This document shows positions 37,343 through 49,638 of a stretch of DNA of 64,000 bases, one piece after another. Under the pieces are notes generated by a model. The model was not told where the DNA came from, did not search any database, and saw only the letters and a list, made by a program, of their open reading frames with translations. Positions within the stretch are counted from its first letter, which is position 1; every line of letters begins with the position of its first letter. Source of the stretch: Climacium dendroides (Eukaryota; Streptophyta; Bryopsida; Hypnales; Climaciaceae); contig OX467091.1 of the NCBI GenBank assembly GCA_950106755.1, positions 26,677,538-26,741,537 of the forward strand, written 5' to 3'. The translations under genes were made by a program, and so were the position numbers.

Positions 37343-38218
37343 GCATGTAGTAGACTTCATATGTATTTCAGTGGTATTTTATTAATATATTTAAAATACT
37401 ATTTAATTGATGGGAACTTAAAAAAAATGGAAGCTTGAAAATTGCAATTGAAAGCGAGAATGTAGTTATAAAAATATGAACATGAATGACATTTTCTTTT
37501 CCTTCTTTTGTGGGTTTTTTTTTTTTGAATTGTATTTTTCTGGTCTTTCCCCTTTTTTTCCCTTGGTTTTCCATTAGTATTTCATTCTTCTTGAAATTGA
37601 CTTTCTCATGTTCTGTCATGCACTTGTATGTTTTTTAATTTTTTCCGTACCCTAAGTCCATACTAATTTTTTTTCCTCCACTGTTACTTGTAAACCCTTT
37701 TACTTTTCTATTTTCTGTCATTTAGTACCCTCCTTCTTACACTTTACTTCCCTTTTTTTCCTTTCGTTTTTCTTTTCTTTTCCATGTCATTTCTTTTTCT
37801 TGGTTGCTTACCCATTTTCTAGGAAGACGTCTTCTATGCTTTATATTTATTTTTTTCACTTGAACAATCACTCCATTAAGTTGGAGTATATTAGCGAGAG
37901 GTCTATGAGACTGAAATGTGATGGCCCGGGTTCGAATCCCGTGAGGCCCAAAATTATGCCGTTCGGCGCAATCCCTATATTGAACTAAGTCTTAAGAGTG
38001 CTTGTAGCGCAGCTATAGTGGAGGATAGGTAATGTCCATCAAATATTTTTTATAGTATTCTTTGCTGAACTAATTATATTTTTTCCTATAAATGATTGGT
38101 CATTGCATACATAGTTGCATTATAGAGTTGGAAGTACAGGCCTAACTATATACTAATGTTCAAGGAAATTTTCACATTTCAAATGGTCATTATTGAAACA
38201 ACTTGTTTTTAAAAAATT
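37343..38218. other. 3' flank of the transposase, T-rich, with a tRNA-like patch
   Basis: Past the transposase stop the DNA is T-rich (37,490-37,860) and has no gene, apart from a tRNA-like segment described separately. The region leads into the right terminal repeat. Confidence 0.6.
37880..37952 (+). repeat. tRNA-like / SINE-head-like segment
   Basis: TTAGCGAGAGGTC at about 37,891 resembles a pol III A box, and GGGTTCGAATCCC at about 37,928-37,940 is an excellent B box with a T-arm-like stem. The spacing is about 37 bp. A full cloverleaf is not evident, so a tRNA-derived SINE head or tRNA relic is likelier than a working tRNA gene. Confidence 0.5.
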
Positions 38219-38418
38219 CACGGTTATAGGTGGCTTGGTCATAGGTCCCAAATTTTACCAAAAATAGTAAGTACAAGTCTTTTTTTAGAATTTTTTTTTA
38301 AAAAAAATTTGGGAAGTTTTTTTTGTTTTTTTTTCTAATTTTTAGGGCTCCACGCTCGCAAGGCCTACGCTTGCAGCTCACAAGCTCACCGCTCAAGGCT
38401 CGCATGCTAGCGTCGTTG
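38219..38418 (-). repeat. Right terminal inverted repeat region, copy 1
   Basis: It reads CACGGTTATAGG...GGTCATAGGTCCC (38,219-38,248), then an A/T tract, then GCTCGCA/AGCTCACAAGCTC words, ending GCTAGCGTCGTTG. These are the left-end modules in inverted order. Confidence 0.88.
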
Positions 38419-38428
38419 GACATTAAAT
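38419..38428. repeat. Target-site duplication, right, copy 1
   Basis: GACATTAAAT, identical to 21,903-21,912. Confidence 0.92.
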
Positions 38429-39855
38429 ATCCACTCTACAAAATTATTTTTCTCCTCATATTATTTAACCCCTATATTTTTTCTATGTAAAATCTAATAC
38501 ATGGTATTAAACATGACCATATATTAGTTATAATATCATATATGTAACTCTACACACTCTATATTATATATATTATTTAAAAAAATTTAGGTACAATAAA
38601 TATACAATATCATGTCTTAAATCTCATGTGGTTTCTAATAAGCACACTAAGTGACTTTCCTAGGTAATGTGGTTTATATTTTCATCATCATGATGTATAT
38701 GAGAATTATTTGTTTTTTAAAATTTCAATTCTTTCAAATTTTCCTTTGGAAGCTTTTTTTGAATTATAATATCATGATATGATGATTTTATGTCAAGCCT
38801 TTGACATGTGGTGTTTTTATAGACATTAGATGTTAAAGAGTGGTGACCCAAGAACATTGATTTCCATGGATGTTGCAAAGTGCATTGATAAATTACTATT
38901 AAAACATGTTGATGCTATCAATGACGTCTATGTCTTATTCAACATGAACTCAAACATAGTGATGTTTTTTTGGACATCCAAAAAACATAGTACTACTTTG
39001 TCAATAAGCAAATGACAAAGTAGTATTTTGCATTTTGACTGAGGATAAGTCTATAAAAATTATTATAGGTTGTAGTAAAACACTTATCAAATGTAAAAGA
39101 ATTTAAGGGAAGGACAGACACGTGGCATGCTTTGCAAAAAAAAAAAAAGGGATAGTACATTCATTCAAATATATTGTACTTTAGTTTTCAGTAAACATAA
39201 AAAAATGATTTGAATGAGAAAGTACAAAAGAATAAGAAGGAAAAGATAAAAATATTAATAGGAAAAAAATCATAAAACATCTATTAGTTCTAATTTTTAA
39301 ATCTATTATAGGGACCAAAAAATTGAACTTAGAAGTATATTAAAAAATAATATAGGATGCTATAATAAATAGAAATTTAGAATTATTTTTTAAAATAGAA
39401 TAGATTAAATTATAAAATATTAGATAAATAACCCTTCATAAAATATCCTAAAATCTCACATAAATACTAAACCTCTAAGCTAGTGACTCCCCCCAAGCCA
39501 CATTAGTATTGAAAGACAGTTTGACATTTACACCATGTTGTAGTGTAGTTATATTACAACTAAGAGTATCATGCTACATTTTATCCAATAGCTTGTGATA
39601 AAAACGTAGGTAAGGATCAAATCACTATCAAAATTCACAATCTTGAAGTAATTAAACTACCAAACAAAACACTTTTGATTCCAGAATGATGGCTTCAACT
39701 AGCTGCAGATGCTCTCTAATTTGAGCTAGCTCCAATTGATGCTTAAATAGGTTTTTTGTGAGCGTTCAAATTTTTGAATTTTTGACTAATTGTCTATTGT
39801 AGTTAAAATGATAGATGAATACTAATAGAAAGTAGAAAATGAACAAGAATGAATG
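38429..39855. other. AT-rich intergenic DNA
   Basis: No gene, RNA gene or element is recognisable. Open frames are short and unlinked. Confidence 0.6.
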
Positions 39856-41403
39856 TAAAAGACAATTGGTCTAGAGATTTTAAGAGCTTTATCCTTGTTA
39901 GATAAGAAAGGTGATGAATTGTCTTAGTAGCGGTTGATATCAGAAAGTTGCAGCTTTTGCAGTAGCATATAGGCAGACGATTTGTCATCTCTCACTCTCT
40001 CACATTTCAGCTCGTTTTTGCTCTACAATGTTCTGTGAATTTTGCTACATTGTAAATTGTGAACTCCTTCAATACAAATTGTTTTTGAACGAATTGTGGT
40101 GGTTGATCTTATGTGGGTCTTGTTTGGTTGTGGGTGAATCTGTGTGATCACCTATGTGTATTTGTGAGTTGATCCTGTGTGGATATGGTCGTGTGTTTTT
40201 GCATCAATTTTATTATTGGAAAGTGCAATCTTTGGGTTAGTGACAAATTGTGCAGATATTCTTCTTTTGTATGCGTGCACATTGCTGAACTTTAGAAATT
40301 GGATAGAAGAGTTGTATAATTGAAATTCTTTGTGACGAATTGTTATTGTAAAATGATCTGGTGATCTGACTTTCAAATTCAACACTTGTAATTCAATTGT
40401 GATATTAAGGTCTGAGTTTATGATTGTCTGTGTGTGTGCATAATTCTAATTGTCCTTGACCAATTGTCAATCTTAGCAAACACAAATCAAATAACTGGAC
40501 AATTGACTTTGATTGTACCAATTGCATAGACTATTCTTGTCCAGTTGCTATAAGTCTTGAATTGAATATTTAAAGCAAATAGGCTGTGAATATTGCTTGG
40601 ATTTTGTGTGATTTGTTTTAAAAATTAAGAGTAAGTTTAGTTGAGATGATGAGAGTCCATACAAGATATCGCTAATGATGGAGTCTCATGGTGCGAAAGA
40701 CTAATGGTCAAGCGCAAGAACCAGATTGGAGCAAAATCGTAAAGAACAGCAGAAGATTAATCAACACTTGGTAAGTTGAAACTTAACAAATTGTCTTCAT
40801 TGTAAAGATTGATTATAAGTTGTAGGACAAGTCATTTTACTTGATTATTAAGATCCAGTGATTGGATCAATTTTCTTGACGATTTGTCAAGTTGAATTGT
40901 GGACCAGTGATTGATTCCACTAAATTGTGTAGGAAATTATACAAATTGTTGTGAGTCCAGTGATTGGATCTCATTGTGTGGTTGTGCTTAGTTGAATTAG
41001 TTGTAGTTGAAAAATTGTTTATAAAATAAACAATTTGTTAAATTGGTGGCATTGACCCAGTGATTAGGATTGCCTAGTTGAAATTGTGTGTCTACATGTA
41101 AGTGTAGAAAACAAATTGTCTTATTAAATATAGACGCATTTGTAAGTTGTCAGTTTGAAGTAGTGATCTAGAGATTGGATTTGCTTATTGTATGTTGTAG
41201 ACAATTTGTCGTTGTTAACTATATAGACCAGTGATGTTCTAAGTTATATTGGTTTTGATAAGAGCTAAGGACAATTTGTAAATTGTGTAATTCATTAATT
41301 TAATACTTGCATTATAATAAAACTAATTGTCATGCTTGAATTGTGTAGGCTATGTGGTACTATTGAAGACAGTGAAGGACCAGCTGAAAGCAGACAAATT
41401 GTC

Positions 41404-41456
<53 letters not shown>

Positions 41457-42265
41457 AATGGTTTGCTTGTTGTGATTCATCTGTATGGGTGATTGTGTAA
41501 ATCGAATTTATGGTTGTGTGGATTAAATTGTATGACTACAAGCAAGTCAATAATAGTTTATGGTGATCTTTCAATTTGTTAAATAATTTATTTCTTGATT
41601 GGGAAATTTAACAAATTGTCTTTTGATATCTAATTTATAATTATGGGGTAATTAAACAAATTGTCAAAGGACTGATTTCGAAGAGTCAATTTGAACTAGT
41701 GATTAGTTCATATTAGTGAGTGAATTGGGGCGTAAGAAGTGTGTCCTAGTTTGGTGAATATTAAATATGACTATTTGTCTTACCAGTTAGTACAACAATT
41801 GGGTAAATTAGCTGCTGAGTGGAATTAAATTGAGGTTGCCTTGCAATTGTGAGGATAGGTCCAAATGGAGTGATTTCATTTTGGATAAGACAATTAGTTT
41901 GAAAATTAATTTGAAATGGTAAGGTTGGTAGTGAGGTTATGTGCCTTTGGCTGATTCCTATATTTGTATGAATAGTGTACCTTGATAAATTGTTGTGAAT
42001 ATGCAGAGTGTTCTAAGCTTGAGAGTATTGCATAAAACACTCATTCCCATTGCATTAGATAGGGACAAATTGTTGTAGGATCGAGACTGGTTTGTTACTC
42101 ATCTAAACTAATAATTAGTGACTGGACAAATTGTCTTGGTAACGCAAATCACCAATAATTAAGGAATTGTGTACAATTATATAAATATATTATATATTTG
42201 CATTTGTCTAGTATTAGATCATGCGCATGAAAAATTGTGGTCAAACCTGACAAATTGTTGAAAAA
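39856..42265. repeat. Stretch dense in the palindrome GACAAWTTGTC
   Basis: About twenty exact or one-off copies of ACAAATTGTC or its complement GACAATTTGT are scattered over 2.4 kb, for example near 39,975, 40,878, 41,110, 41,202, 41,268, 41,393, 41,607, 41,652, 42,063, 42,125 and 42,251. A second word, CCAGTGATTGGATC, recurs near 40,853, 40,906 and 40,960. I see no coding potential. It may be an internal part of an unrecognised element with a dispersed protein-binding site. Confidence 0.75.
41407..41452. repeat. (TA)n microsatellite
   Basis: An uninterrupted TA dinucleotide run of about 46 bp. Confidence 0.97.
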
Positions 42266-42554
42266 CTCCCCTAGAATACTAGGCAGGACTGGGACTGCAT
42301 TTCACGCGTCCATAGCATTATTTAAAGGACTGGCCACCAAATTATATTAGTGGGAATAAGAGTGAAGGTATAATCCCTTGTTGTTTGTGAAATATTATAG
42401 TAAATCCCCTTCTAATCTTGAAAACAAGTGACTTCTAGCTGCAAAATGATAGACGTTTTGACCATTCCCTTTAGATTTTAAACCCCTATACTTAGTCCTG
42501 GGTTTTGAGGAACTACAAAATCTTAGACTACATTTTTCTATACAAAATTTAGTA

Positions 42555-42564
42555 GATCACAAGG
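42555..42564. repeat. Target-site duplication, left, copy 2
   Basis: GATCACAAGG directly precedes the left end and is repeated at 61,445-61,454. Confidence 0.92.
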
Positions 42565-42693
42565 CAAGGTTGCTAGCATGCAAGCGTAGAAGCATGAGCT
42601 TGTGAGCTTGTGAGCGGGAAAAAATCAATTGAAAAATAAAGTGATGTGCCTATGACCGTGGATGTACCTATGACCGTGTATGAAGGGAATTTG
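42565..42693 (+). repeat. Left terminal inverted repeat region, copy 2
   Basis: CAAGGTTGCTAGCATGCAAG, then AGCTTGTGAGCTTGTGAGCG, then two CCTATGACCGTG words (from about 42,650 and 42,668). The modular build equals copy 1. Confidence 0.88.
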
Positions 42694-43343
42694 AGTTTTG
42701 AAAAATGGCTAGGTCATTGAATTTTCAAATTTTGAACGACTTATGCATGGAAGGGAAAGAAATACACTTTGGTTGGTTAGGAATTGCCCATGCATCACTT
42801 GGTCGTATTTTAGGAATTTGGGGGTAAACACTTATAGTGGAGTATTCATTTGAATTGAGACAATTTATTTTTCGTAATTTTTCCTTTGGTTTGTATGAAA
42901 TGTTTTTATATTGACACCCTCCTTTTTGTCTTGGAAGCTCAGTAGATGGTGTGAATATATTTTCTATTCCATTTTAGAAGGCTTTAGTGATGGTGTGAAA
43001 ATTATTTTCTTTTTCACTCATTTATTGTATGAAATTTATTTTGGGGTTTGGATAATACGTTTTATTTTAGGGTTTAGGGATGTTTAGGATTAGGGTCAGT
43101 GTTTGTTCAGAGTGATCTTCTCATCTCATACACCATCTTCCTATGAAAGACTCTATTTCTGTAGTAATTTCATTCTAGTCTCTCTTTTGTTTGCAAATAC
43201 ATATGAAAAAGCAGTGCATACTATCTACAGTAGTGTCAAAGTAAATTAATTACACAATATGTAGCCATAAAACACACAAATCCAATCATCGTGAAAATCA
43301 AAACATATTAGTTTGAGTATTAAGATACATCGATCTCATGAAT
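42694..43343. other. 3' flank of the ParB-methyltransferase gene, copy 2
   Basis: No gene is supported between the left terminal repeat and the stop codon of the - strand gene. Confidence 0.55.
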
Positions 43344-44077
43344 CTAAATTGCCATAGACTCTGTCGCAGATTCCTTATTGCTGGAAGAATCAAAAGTCTC
43401 TCTACCCTCAAATGCTAATCCGTCCATGAACTGCAAGACATTCCGACAATACGAAGGTTTACGATGTTTAGGGATTGAAGTTCCGAACTCAGTAAATGCC
43501 GACACTAGCTGCTCTGCATAGATTGGAAGCTCAAATGACTTCTCTAGGCTCAAGATAAGTCTTCGTCTCTTCTTCCCAGCACCTGCTGCCATCAATCCCT
43601 TGGTGCTGTACATATAAGTGATTGAATATTAGATTTATGAAACCTTATAAGTACCAATCAGACCAATGATTTGAAAACAAAGAAACTTATTTACTAGGTC
43701 TATCTTGCCGAACAAACTTCCGTGCTTTCATAATCATTGCATTTGGATCTTGTGAAACAATAACTGCAGGCGCTTTTGGAACTGCAACTGTGGCAACAAA
43801 AGGGGCAGGCTTTATCATGGGCTCCAAGATGCCTGCAAAAATCTCCTTGTCTGCCTCCAATGCCACAATGTGGCGCCCTGTTGTACGACATGCCGTTATA
43901 GAGGCACCTGAAAAAGCAGGCATGAAGTGAGAATGTCCATGATTTTGGGTATAACATGAATTCCCGATTGTACACATGGTAGAATGATAACTCACCTGTA
44001 GATGCTGTGTAGTCCAGAACCACGTCTCCTTCATTGGTGGTTCCTTCAATGATGTGTTGTAAGAAGCGGGCGTCTTT

Positions 44078-44228
44078 CACTAGTAGAAAAAGGGGGTATA
44101 AATTACTTGTCTTTATGACTACATCGACAACAATGATTGCAAAATAGTCATTTGAAGTCATTTTGAAGTCATTGTTGTTGATGCAGTCATAAAAGACAAA
44201 TAATTAATAGCCCCTTTTTCTACTAGTG
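44078..44228. mobile_element. 151-bp CACTA-type MITE inside the methyltransferase exon
   Basis: The ends are CACTAGTAGAAAAAGGGG and, inverted, CCCCTTTTTCTACTAGTG. The flank TTT is duplicated (44,075-44,077 and 44,229-44,231), a 3-bp duplication as made by CACTA elements. Removing it leaves CGTCTTTTTCCCGAGG, which matches the uninterrupted reading of copy 1 (ATCTTTTTCGCGAGG). The interior is itself partly inverted-repeat (TGACT...AGTCA words). Confidence 0.93.
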
Positions 44229-45892
44229 TTTTTCCCGAGGCCCTCGCCATGGCCTCTTGACCTTGTTGTTCATCAACATGGAATCTTCGGTGGTTTAGTT
44301 GATCAGCAAGTCATCACGCTTTAGGTCCACTTTGGCCTTTGACATGGTTGTGGAGCGCTTGAACGAGAATTTAGATGTACCTCTTACACCCAGGGCTTTC
44401 ACCAAGAGTGTGATGCCAAACTTCAAAGTCTGCAAACATTAAATGAACATAGACATTCAAAGAGTGAATGAAAACATTAAATGCGTATCTAACAGTCCAT
44501 TGTGAAGGGTTGAAAATTTCATACCGTGCTTGTGTGGTCTATGGCCGAAGCCAATTGCACCCATTTCATGCCTATCCATTCTTGGAACTTCACCATTGCG
44601 GGGTACTCTTCACATAATCCCGCAATGGTGCTTAGAGCGTCTACACTCCACGAATGAAACACTTCAATGCAACCCTGGTTCTGCAAGTGTTTTTCTGCAA
44701 AGAAGAACGCTTCATTGATCATGTTGTAGTCCGAGTCCGAGTTCCAGGAAGGCGTGCTTGTATCTGGAACTGACACCCCCGGCACCGGCAAATTTTCTTG
44801 GCAATCAAAGAGCATGAGGTCGAATCCTGGCCACTGCTTTATCGCTTTATTGTGCACCCTGTCCTTCCCTACCGCCATCTATACATATGAATTGTGAGGT
44901 GAGAAGTCTCCATCATGAGGAATGCATAACTTTATATTTTGAAGGTCTAATTTCTGAATAAGAAATTGTTTACTAACCTTCTTAAGAAAATCCATAACTT
45001 GGGTGTAGCAATTGGAGCCTTTTGTCTTTTTGTTGTCCACGACCTCTTCAACAGAGACGTTGAGTACCAACTCCTCTAAAGTGACGATGTCGTTGTCTCC
45101 AATGTGAATAACTTGCATTCCTTGAGTAACAATATCTTCCGTGAACTTTGGCAGCACAACCTTCCTCTTCATTCCAATGTGAACTCCTCCTTCCATTTGC
45201 GAGGGTTGATTCACGGTCGATGATTCCGGAACCAAGTCTTCATCATCTTGCTTCTTCTTCCCTTTCGCTTTGGCCTTTCCTCTTTCTCTTTCTCCTTCTC
45301 CAACAACTTGGCCACATGCTCTGCTTCCCTCTTCTCTTTTGTTTCCACAGCTAATTGGAGCTGAGCTACTTTCCTCCTATCATTCTTGCCCTTCTTTACA
45401 ATGGCTCTATTCCTCTATGCATCGTCCATACCTGCAAACTCATCAACATCCAAATCAATCACTCCAATGCTTTGCAAAGAGTTCCGAAGTTCCACCTCCG
45501 ATGGATGTGTGTATGAACCTAGGCAATCAATGTACCATCCCCCACCATTGAGGGGAGCTGTGGTTAAGGTCTTCAGTTGGTTCGGCATGTACATGCAATC
45601 TGCAGAACTCCGGTCCAAGAAAGTCGAGAGAAACGGGGGCAAGTCCTTTTTTTGAATTGCCCCTTTTGGCTCTAGCTCGTGCTTACAGTACCTGCCAGAT
45701 TTGACAATGCAAATTCAATTTCTAATCACAAATAATATTCTAAAAAAGTCCAAAATGCCATTTCAATGTCATGCACAAGTACATGAACACAGAGCAAGGA
45801 AAACCCGACACAATATGTTATGCCAAAATTCAAATCCTCCGGGCTTACATGAAACAGAATGGGGTGTGTGTGTGAAGGGTTGACCCTCTCAT

Positions 45893-45914
45893 CCACTGTT
45901 AGATCCGACAGTGG
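45893..45914. repeat. Small hairpin with GATCCGAC apex
   Basis: CCACTGT TAGATCCG ACAGTGG: 7-bp perfect arms in an intron of the copy-2 ParB-methyltransferase gene. Related apices occur at five other sites in the two elements. Confidence 0.6.
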
Positions 45915-48762
45915 TCTTTCCAATAGTTTAGAAACCCTTACCCTTCTTCACCTCCCACCATGTTTTTATCCATTCATGAAATATAAATGCATCCAACAAA
46001 ACTGGAGGCATGGCTAACATTAGAATGATCAAATGTGATGAATACCAATTCGTAAAGGATTTTTGACATACCAAAAAAGCACCCTTTGCATTGCCTGCTT
46101 CCTGTCCTTGTAAGTCATGAAGTTGTCACTTTTCTTGAAGTACTTTGTTCCTCGGAGGTGAGCCATGAAGCCTTGATCCCAGATCTTCCTCCTCCATCCT
46201 TCTAGATAATCCACCAAGGTTTCCAGTTTTAGAGGAGTGTCCATGTTGAAGTTGATATTGTCTTGGTTCACCACGTTCTCAAAGTATTCAACAGCTACGT
46301 CTTCAATCTGCCAAAATGTGGCATTCGTTTATTCCTTGAACCATATGTATTTGGCTACAATAATTTTTAGAATTTCTGTATTCAGTTCCTTTGAACTATT
46401 CGTATTTAAAATTCAAAAACAATTTCACATGCAACGCTTACCCCAGCATACCAAATGCATTTGTTCAAGAAAGGGTCTAGCAACGTTTCCAATACGGGAT
46501 TAGGTGGAAGCTGTCTAGCATCCCGGGATGGCATGGAGGAGTTCCACCACTTGAAGAACTTTGTCTTGTGGAAAGGAGTGGTGTTGCAAGTTGCCACCAT
46601 TTGAAGTTTCTCGAGAGTCATCTCTGGGACCTCATTTGTACTCCAATGTCTCTACCTGTCTCAGAAACATCCCAAACACAATTTAAAATTTGAACTCCAT
46701 TGGATGATATGGCGTCAGGATGGTTACTAGTGTGCTCCTTTCGTTTCTCAAGATTAATAAATAAACCTTTTCATTTCGGAATTCTAATTTCTTATGAAGT
46801 ATTTAGGGTTAGGTACATAAAGGAAGTTCAATGCTCAAAGCTTTACAAGGTCTTCTTATAATGGCCTTTGTACATGCAATGTAATAGTTCTATTTTTTAT
46901 TAAAATGAAGATAATTTTTTACGTTTCTTTAATAAAAAAAATCCATGGCTTTCATATTGTATATGTAAATGCCATGATATTTACACAGGCAGATAGCCAT
47001 TTCGCCGCAGGACCACAACGAATTATGCTATGGAGTTGGAACATCCTATGTGAAAGTTATGAATTCTTCAAAGTGAAACATAATTCCATTTCAATTTTGA
47101 ATTCAAAAACAGTTTGGAATACCATGACCATGTTAGAGAAGTAAATAAACAAAACAAACAACCTCTCTTGAAACATACATGTGTAGATGAATCAAACCTC
47201 TCCCAGGAATTCCAGCTTCAAAGCCAGATTGGCTACTGTGACCAATTTAGTCATCTTGCCATTCAATTTGTCTATTTTTTCTAGAGCTCCAGCTCTCATG
47301 GCATGCGCAAGTCCCATAGGAGTCTTCTCGTCCTCTGCTGTGATTTCATTGTATTTTCTGATGGCGGCATCCATTGCTTGGAATATCTCTTGCTGAACAA
47401 GTACAATGAAAAGGAGTTTATATGACAACCACGCAATAATATGCAATCGAAAACAGGAAGTACACTTCAATGGCAGTCCAAATGGCATACACTAATCATA
47501 TTCAAGTGGAAGCCAAATCAAATGATATGAATTGATTGTAAAGACATTCTCATCCAGAAAAGAAAAGTCGTGAAAACCTCAAGGGGCATGGAGTACCAAG
47601 TCTTTTTAGATTTAGGGGCCCCACACCGCTTGAGCTCCGATGGCCTTAGCATCTCGTTGAATCGCTCAATAGATAGAAGTCCATACTTCTGAATGTGGTA
47701 TAACGTGTGCACTAAGTTTGTTTTCACGTGAGAATCCTCAGTGGACCTGGAATACATGGGAAACATTATTTATAGTATTCAAAAGGCCTCACAGAACAAT
47801 CCCAAGTGACATTAAATGATTACATGTCTCGTTACTGCCATTATAGTGTTGGCAAGAAATACTCACTTGTTGATGTCATGCATGACATGCATGACCAATT
47901 CTGTCTTCCCCTTGGTATCCAAAACAATTGAATCCACAGCATAATGCCAATCCCAGTTTTTCGAGTGTTTTCTGTTGATATAACTTAGCCAAGAGATGAG
48001 CTTGTGATTATCATTACATACGAAGAACTTAAGGTTCTTGAGGAACCTCAACTCTAGCACTGCCTCAACTTCGGTGTTGAATATGTCATTCTTCTTCTTC
48101 CACAACGGATCCCACACTTCCATTTCCTCCGCAGTGAACATTGACGCCTCTCCAGCCTCATTGGTTGTTGTCACATAAAATACTACGGCTTCGTCTCGGT
48201 ATCCTGTGTTGAATTCCTGCTCAAGGAACTTCAAATCACAGGCAAGCGTTGGCTTCACCATAGGCATGGCCACCATGCGACAGAGAGGAATTCGTAGTTG
48301 GAAGAGGTAGTTGAGCTTCATCTGCAGAGACGCAATGGTCTTCACCGAATCCACCTTGTGATATGACCGCAAGTCATCTTTATCCAAGTCTTTGTCTTCT
48401 TCCTCGATGATGTCCATGGCCACTTCCTCTTCTGCACACTCTTCTTCTTCCCCTTCAATGTCAAGCTAAAGGGTATTGTCATTAACTTGGGTCTCTAAAA
48501 TTGTCTCATCTTGTGACATAGCGGAAGGGGATGCATCCATCTAGAAGTACATAAAAAGAGTAAATAAACAATGATAGACGGTAAGCATATTCCTAATGCA
48601 TTGCAGGCATTGAGATCTTCTTCAATTAATCGAGGGCATTCAATGCACTATGATGATAGTATGAAACCATTGTAAACTTGAATATAGTTCAAAAAACAAT
48701 GTGTCTTAGGCATGACAAGGTGTACATCATTATATGCACCAAATGATTTCTATTGACTAGAA

Positions 48763-49191
48763 TCAGTCAATGTCAACATCCCCTTCTAACTTGGAACTAA
48801 GGTGAATCATGACCACTTCTTGCTTACCCTGGATGTCACTACAATGATGATCATAGAAGCCACAGTAAAGGGGACCATCTATGGAGATGGAAACTTGACT
48901 CTCTAAGCTGTACTCAATGTCGGAACTCTCAGGTGACATTAGCCTGAAAACCCCATTCCTCTCCCTAGCCACCTGAATGATCCTAGCCAGATGCTGACGA
49001 CGTCTAAGTGCGCGGGTGTCATTCACTTGACTTAGTACTAAGCTCTCAAAGGCATCTATTGCACGATCAGCAACATCCATGACGTTGTGGAAACTTACCA
49101 TGTCTTCCTTCTCAACGTCATCGTCTTCTAGATGACTAGAAACATCCATGGGGGTATTTATCGGTATAAATGGCTCAGACGGTCCTTCTCC
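48763..49191 (-). CDS. orfC, short acidic Ser-rich protein, copy 2
   Basis: The open frame follows an acceptor-like site (TTGTTTAG|GGAG) at 49,191 in phase 0 with no Met at the junction, which suggests an upstream exon that I could not place; the first Met is at 49,149. It shares LMSPESSDIEYS and EVVMIHLSSKLEG with copy 1 and ends at the same point. The frame is open throughout, although the neighbouring genes in this copy are broken. A short Arg-rich stretch (ALRRRQHLARII) precedes the conserved part. The function is unknown. Confidence 0.62.
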   Translation of the reverse strand, partial: GEGPSEPFIPINTPMDVSSHLEDDDVEKEDMVSFHNVMDVADRAIDAFESLVLSQVNDTRALRRRQHLARIIQVARERNGVFRLMSPESSDIEYSLESQVSISIDGPLYCGFYDHHCSDIQGKQEVVMIHLSSKLEGDVDID

Positions 49192-49638
49192 CTAAACAAG
49201 TGGAAAATCTTGAACCTCCGCTACTAGTATTGAAGTGCTTCTTCTACGTCCTCCCTAATTTCCAACCATCAAATTCAAGAAACTCAATATTGATTAGATT
49301 ATCCCTCTTATACTAGAGCAAAAGAATAGAAGACTGCAAAGTGTAATTTCGAAATATAATTATGATAAATGAAAGCTCATATGTTGTGAGTAGTCTGACA
49401 TTGAGCCTTACATCTTGACTGTGAAAATACTATAAGATAATGACTACTACATGTCCTTGGAAAACACTTAATTGATGAAGCAAGGAAATGATATTGCCAA
49501 CAAAGCACAAAAACACATAATTTGACGAAAAGGAAAAAAAATATATGAAAATCCTTACTCATAAAAAGAAATATAAGTAAATTTCAGCTCATAGCATCCA
49601 AATTAAGGATGCTGGCAATGTGACACATGGCTCCTTTG

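Larger units (their letters stand above)
21913..38418. mobile_element. Composite MULE-type transposon, copy 1 (16.5 kb)
   Basis: The ends match each other inverted: CAGGGTTGCTAGC at 21,913 and, read on the other strand, CAACGACGCTAGC at 38,418. Further in, both ends carry repeated AGCTTGTGAGCG-like words, and then GACCTATGACC paired with GGTCATAGGTC. The flanks 21,903-21,912 and 38,419-38,428 are both GACATTAAAT. A 10-bp target duplication fits the 8-11 bp typical of MULEs. Inside are a ParB-methyltransferase gene and orfC on the - strand and a SWIM transposase on the + strand. The two sets are divergent and separated by a 5.8-kb region rich in hairpins. All end features are shared with copy 2. 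Confidence 0.93.
43344..48540 (-). pseudogene. ParB/Srx-like + DNA N4/N6-methyltransferase fusion, copy 2
   Basis: Ten exon blocks match copy 1 in order and splice position: roughly 48540-47874, 47746-47569, 47398-47206, 46640-46440, 46310-46070, 45685-44980, 44880-44525, 44432-44003, 43912-43691 and 43610-43344. The ParB-like block is weaker (FFVCNDNHKLISW where copy 1 has FFICDGNHRRLAW). The methylase region keeps LMLFDCQENLP and GCIEVFHSW, and motif I reads VVLDYTASTG. The coiled-coil exon is Lys/Glu-rich as in copy 1. Damage includes stops at 48468-48466, near 45415 and at 44297-44295, and a MITE inserted in the exon just before motif I. Shared exon structure and shared odd residues show that both descend from one gene. 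Approximate exon ends come from comparison with copy 1. Confidence 0.82.

Noticed and set aside
37926..37950. Functional tRNA gene
   Set aside because: The B box is good, but a complete acceptor stem and cloverleaf cannot be drawn.
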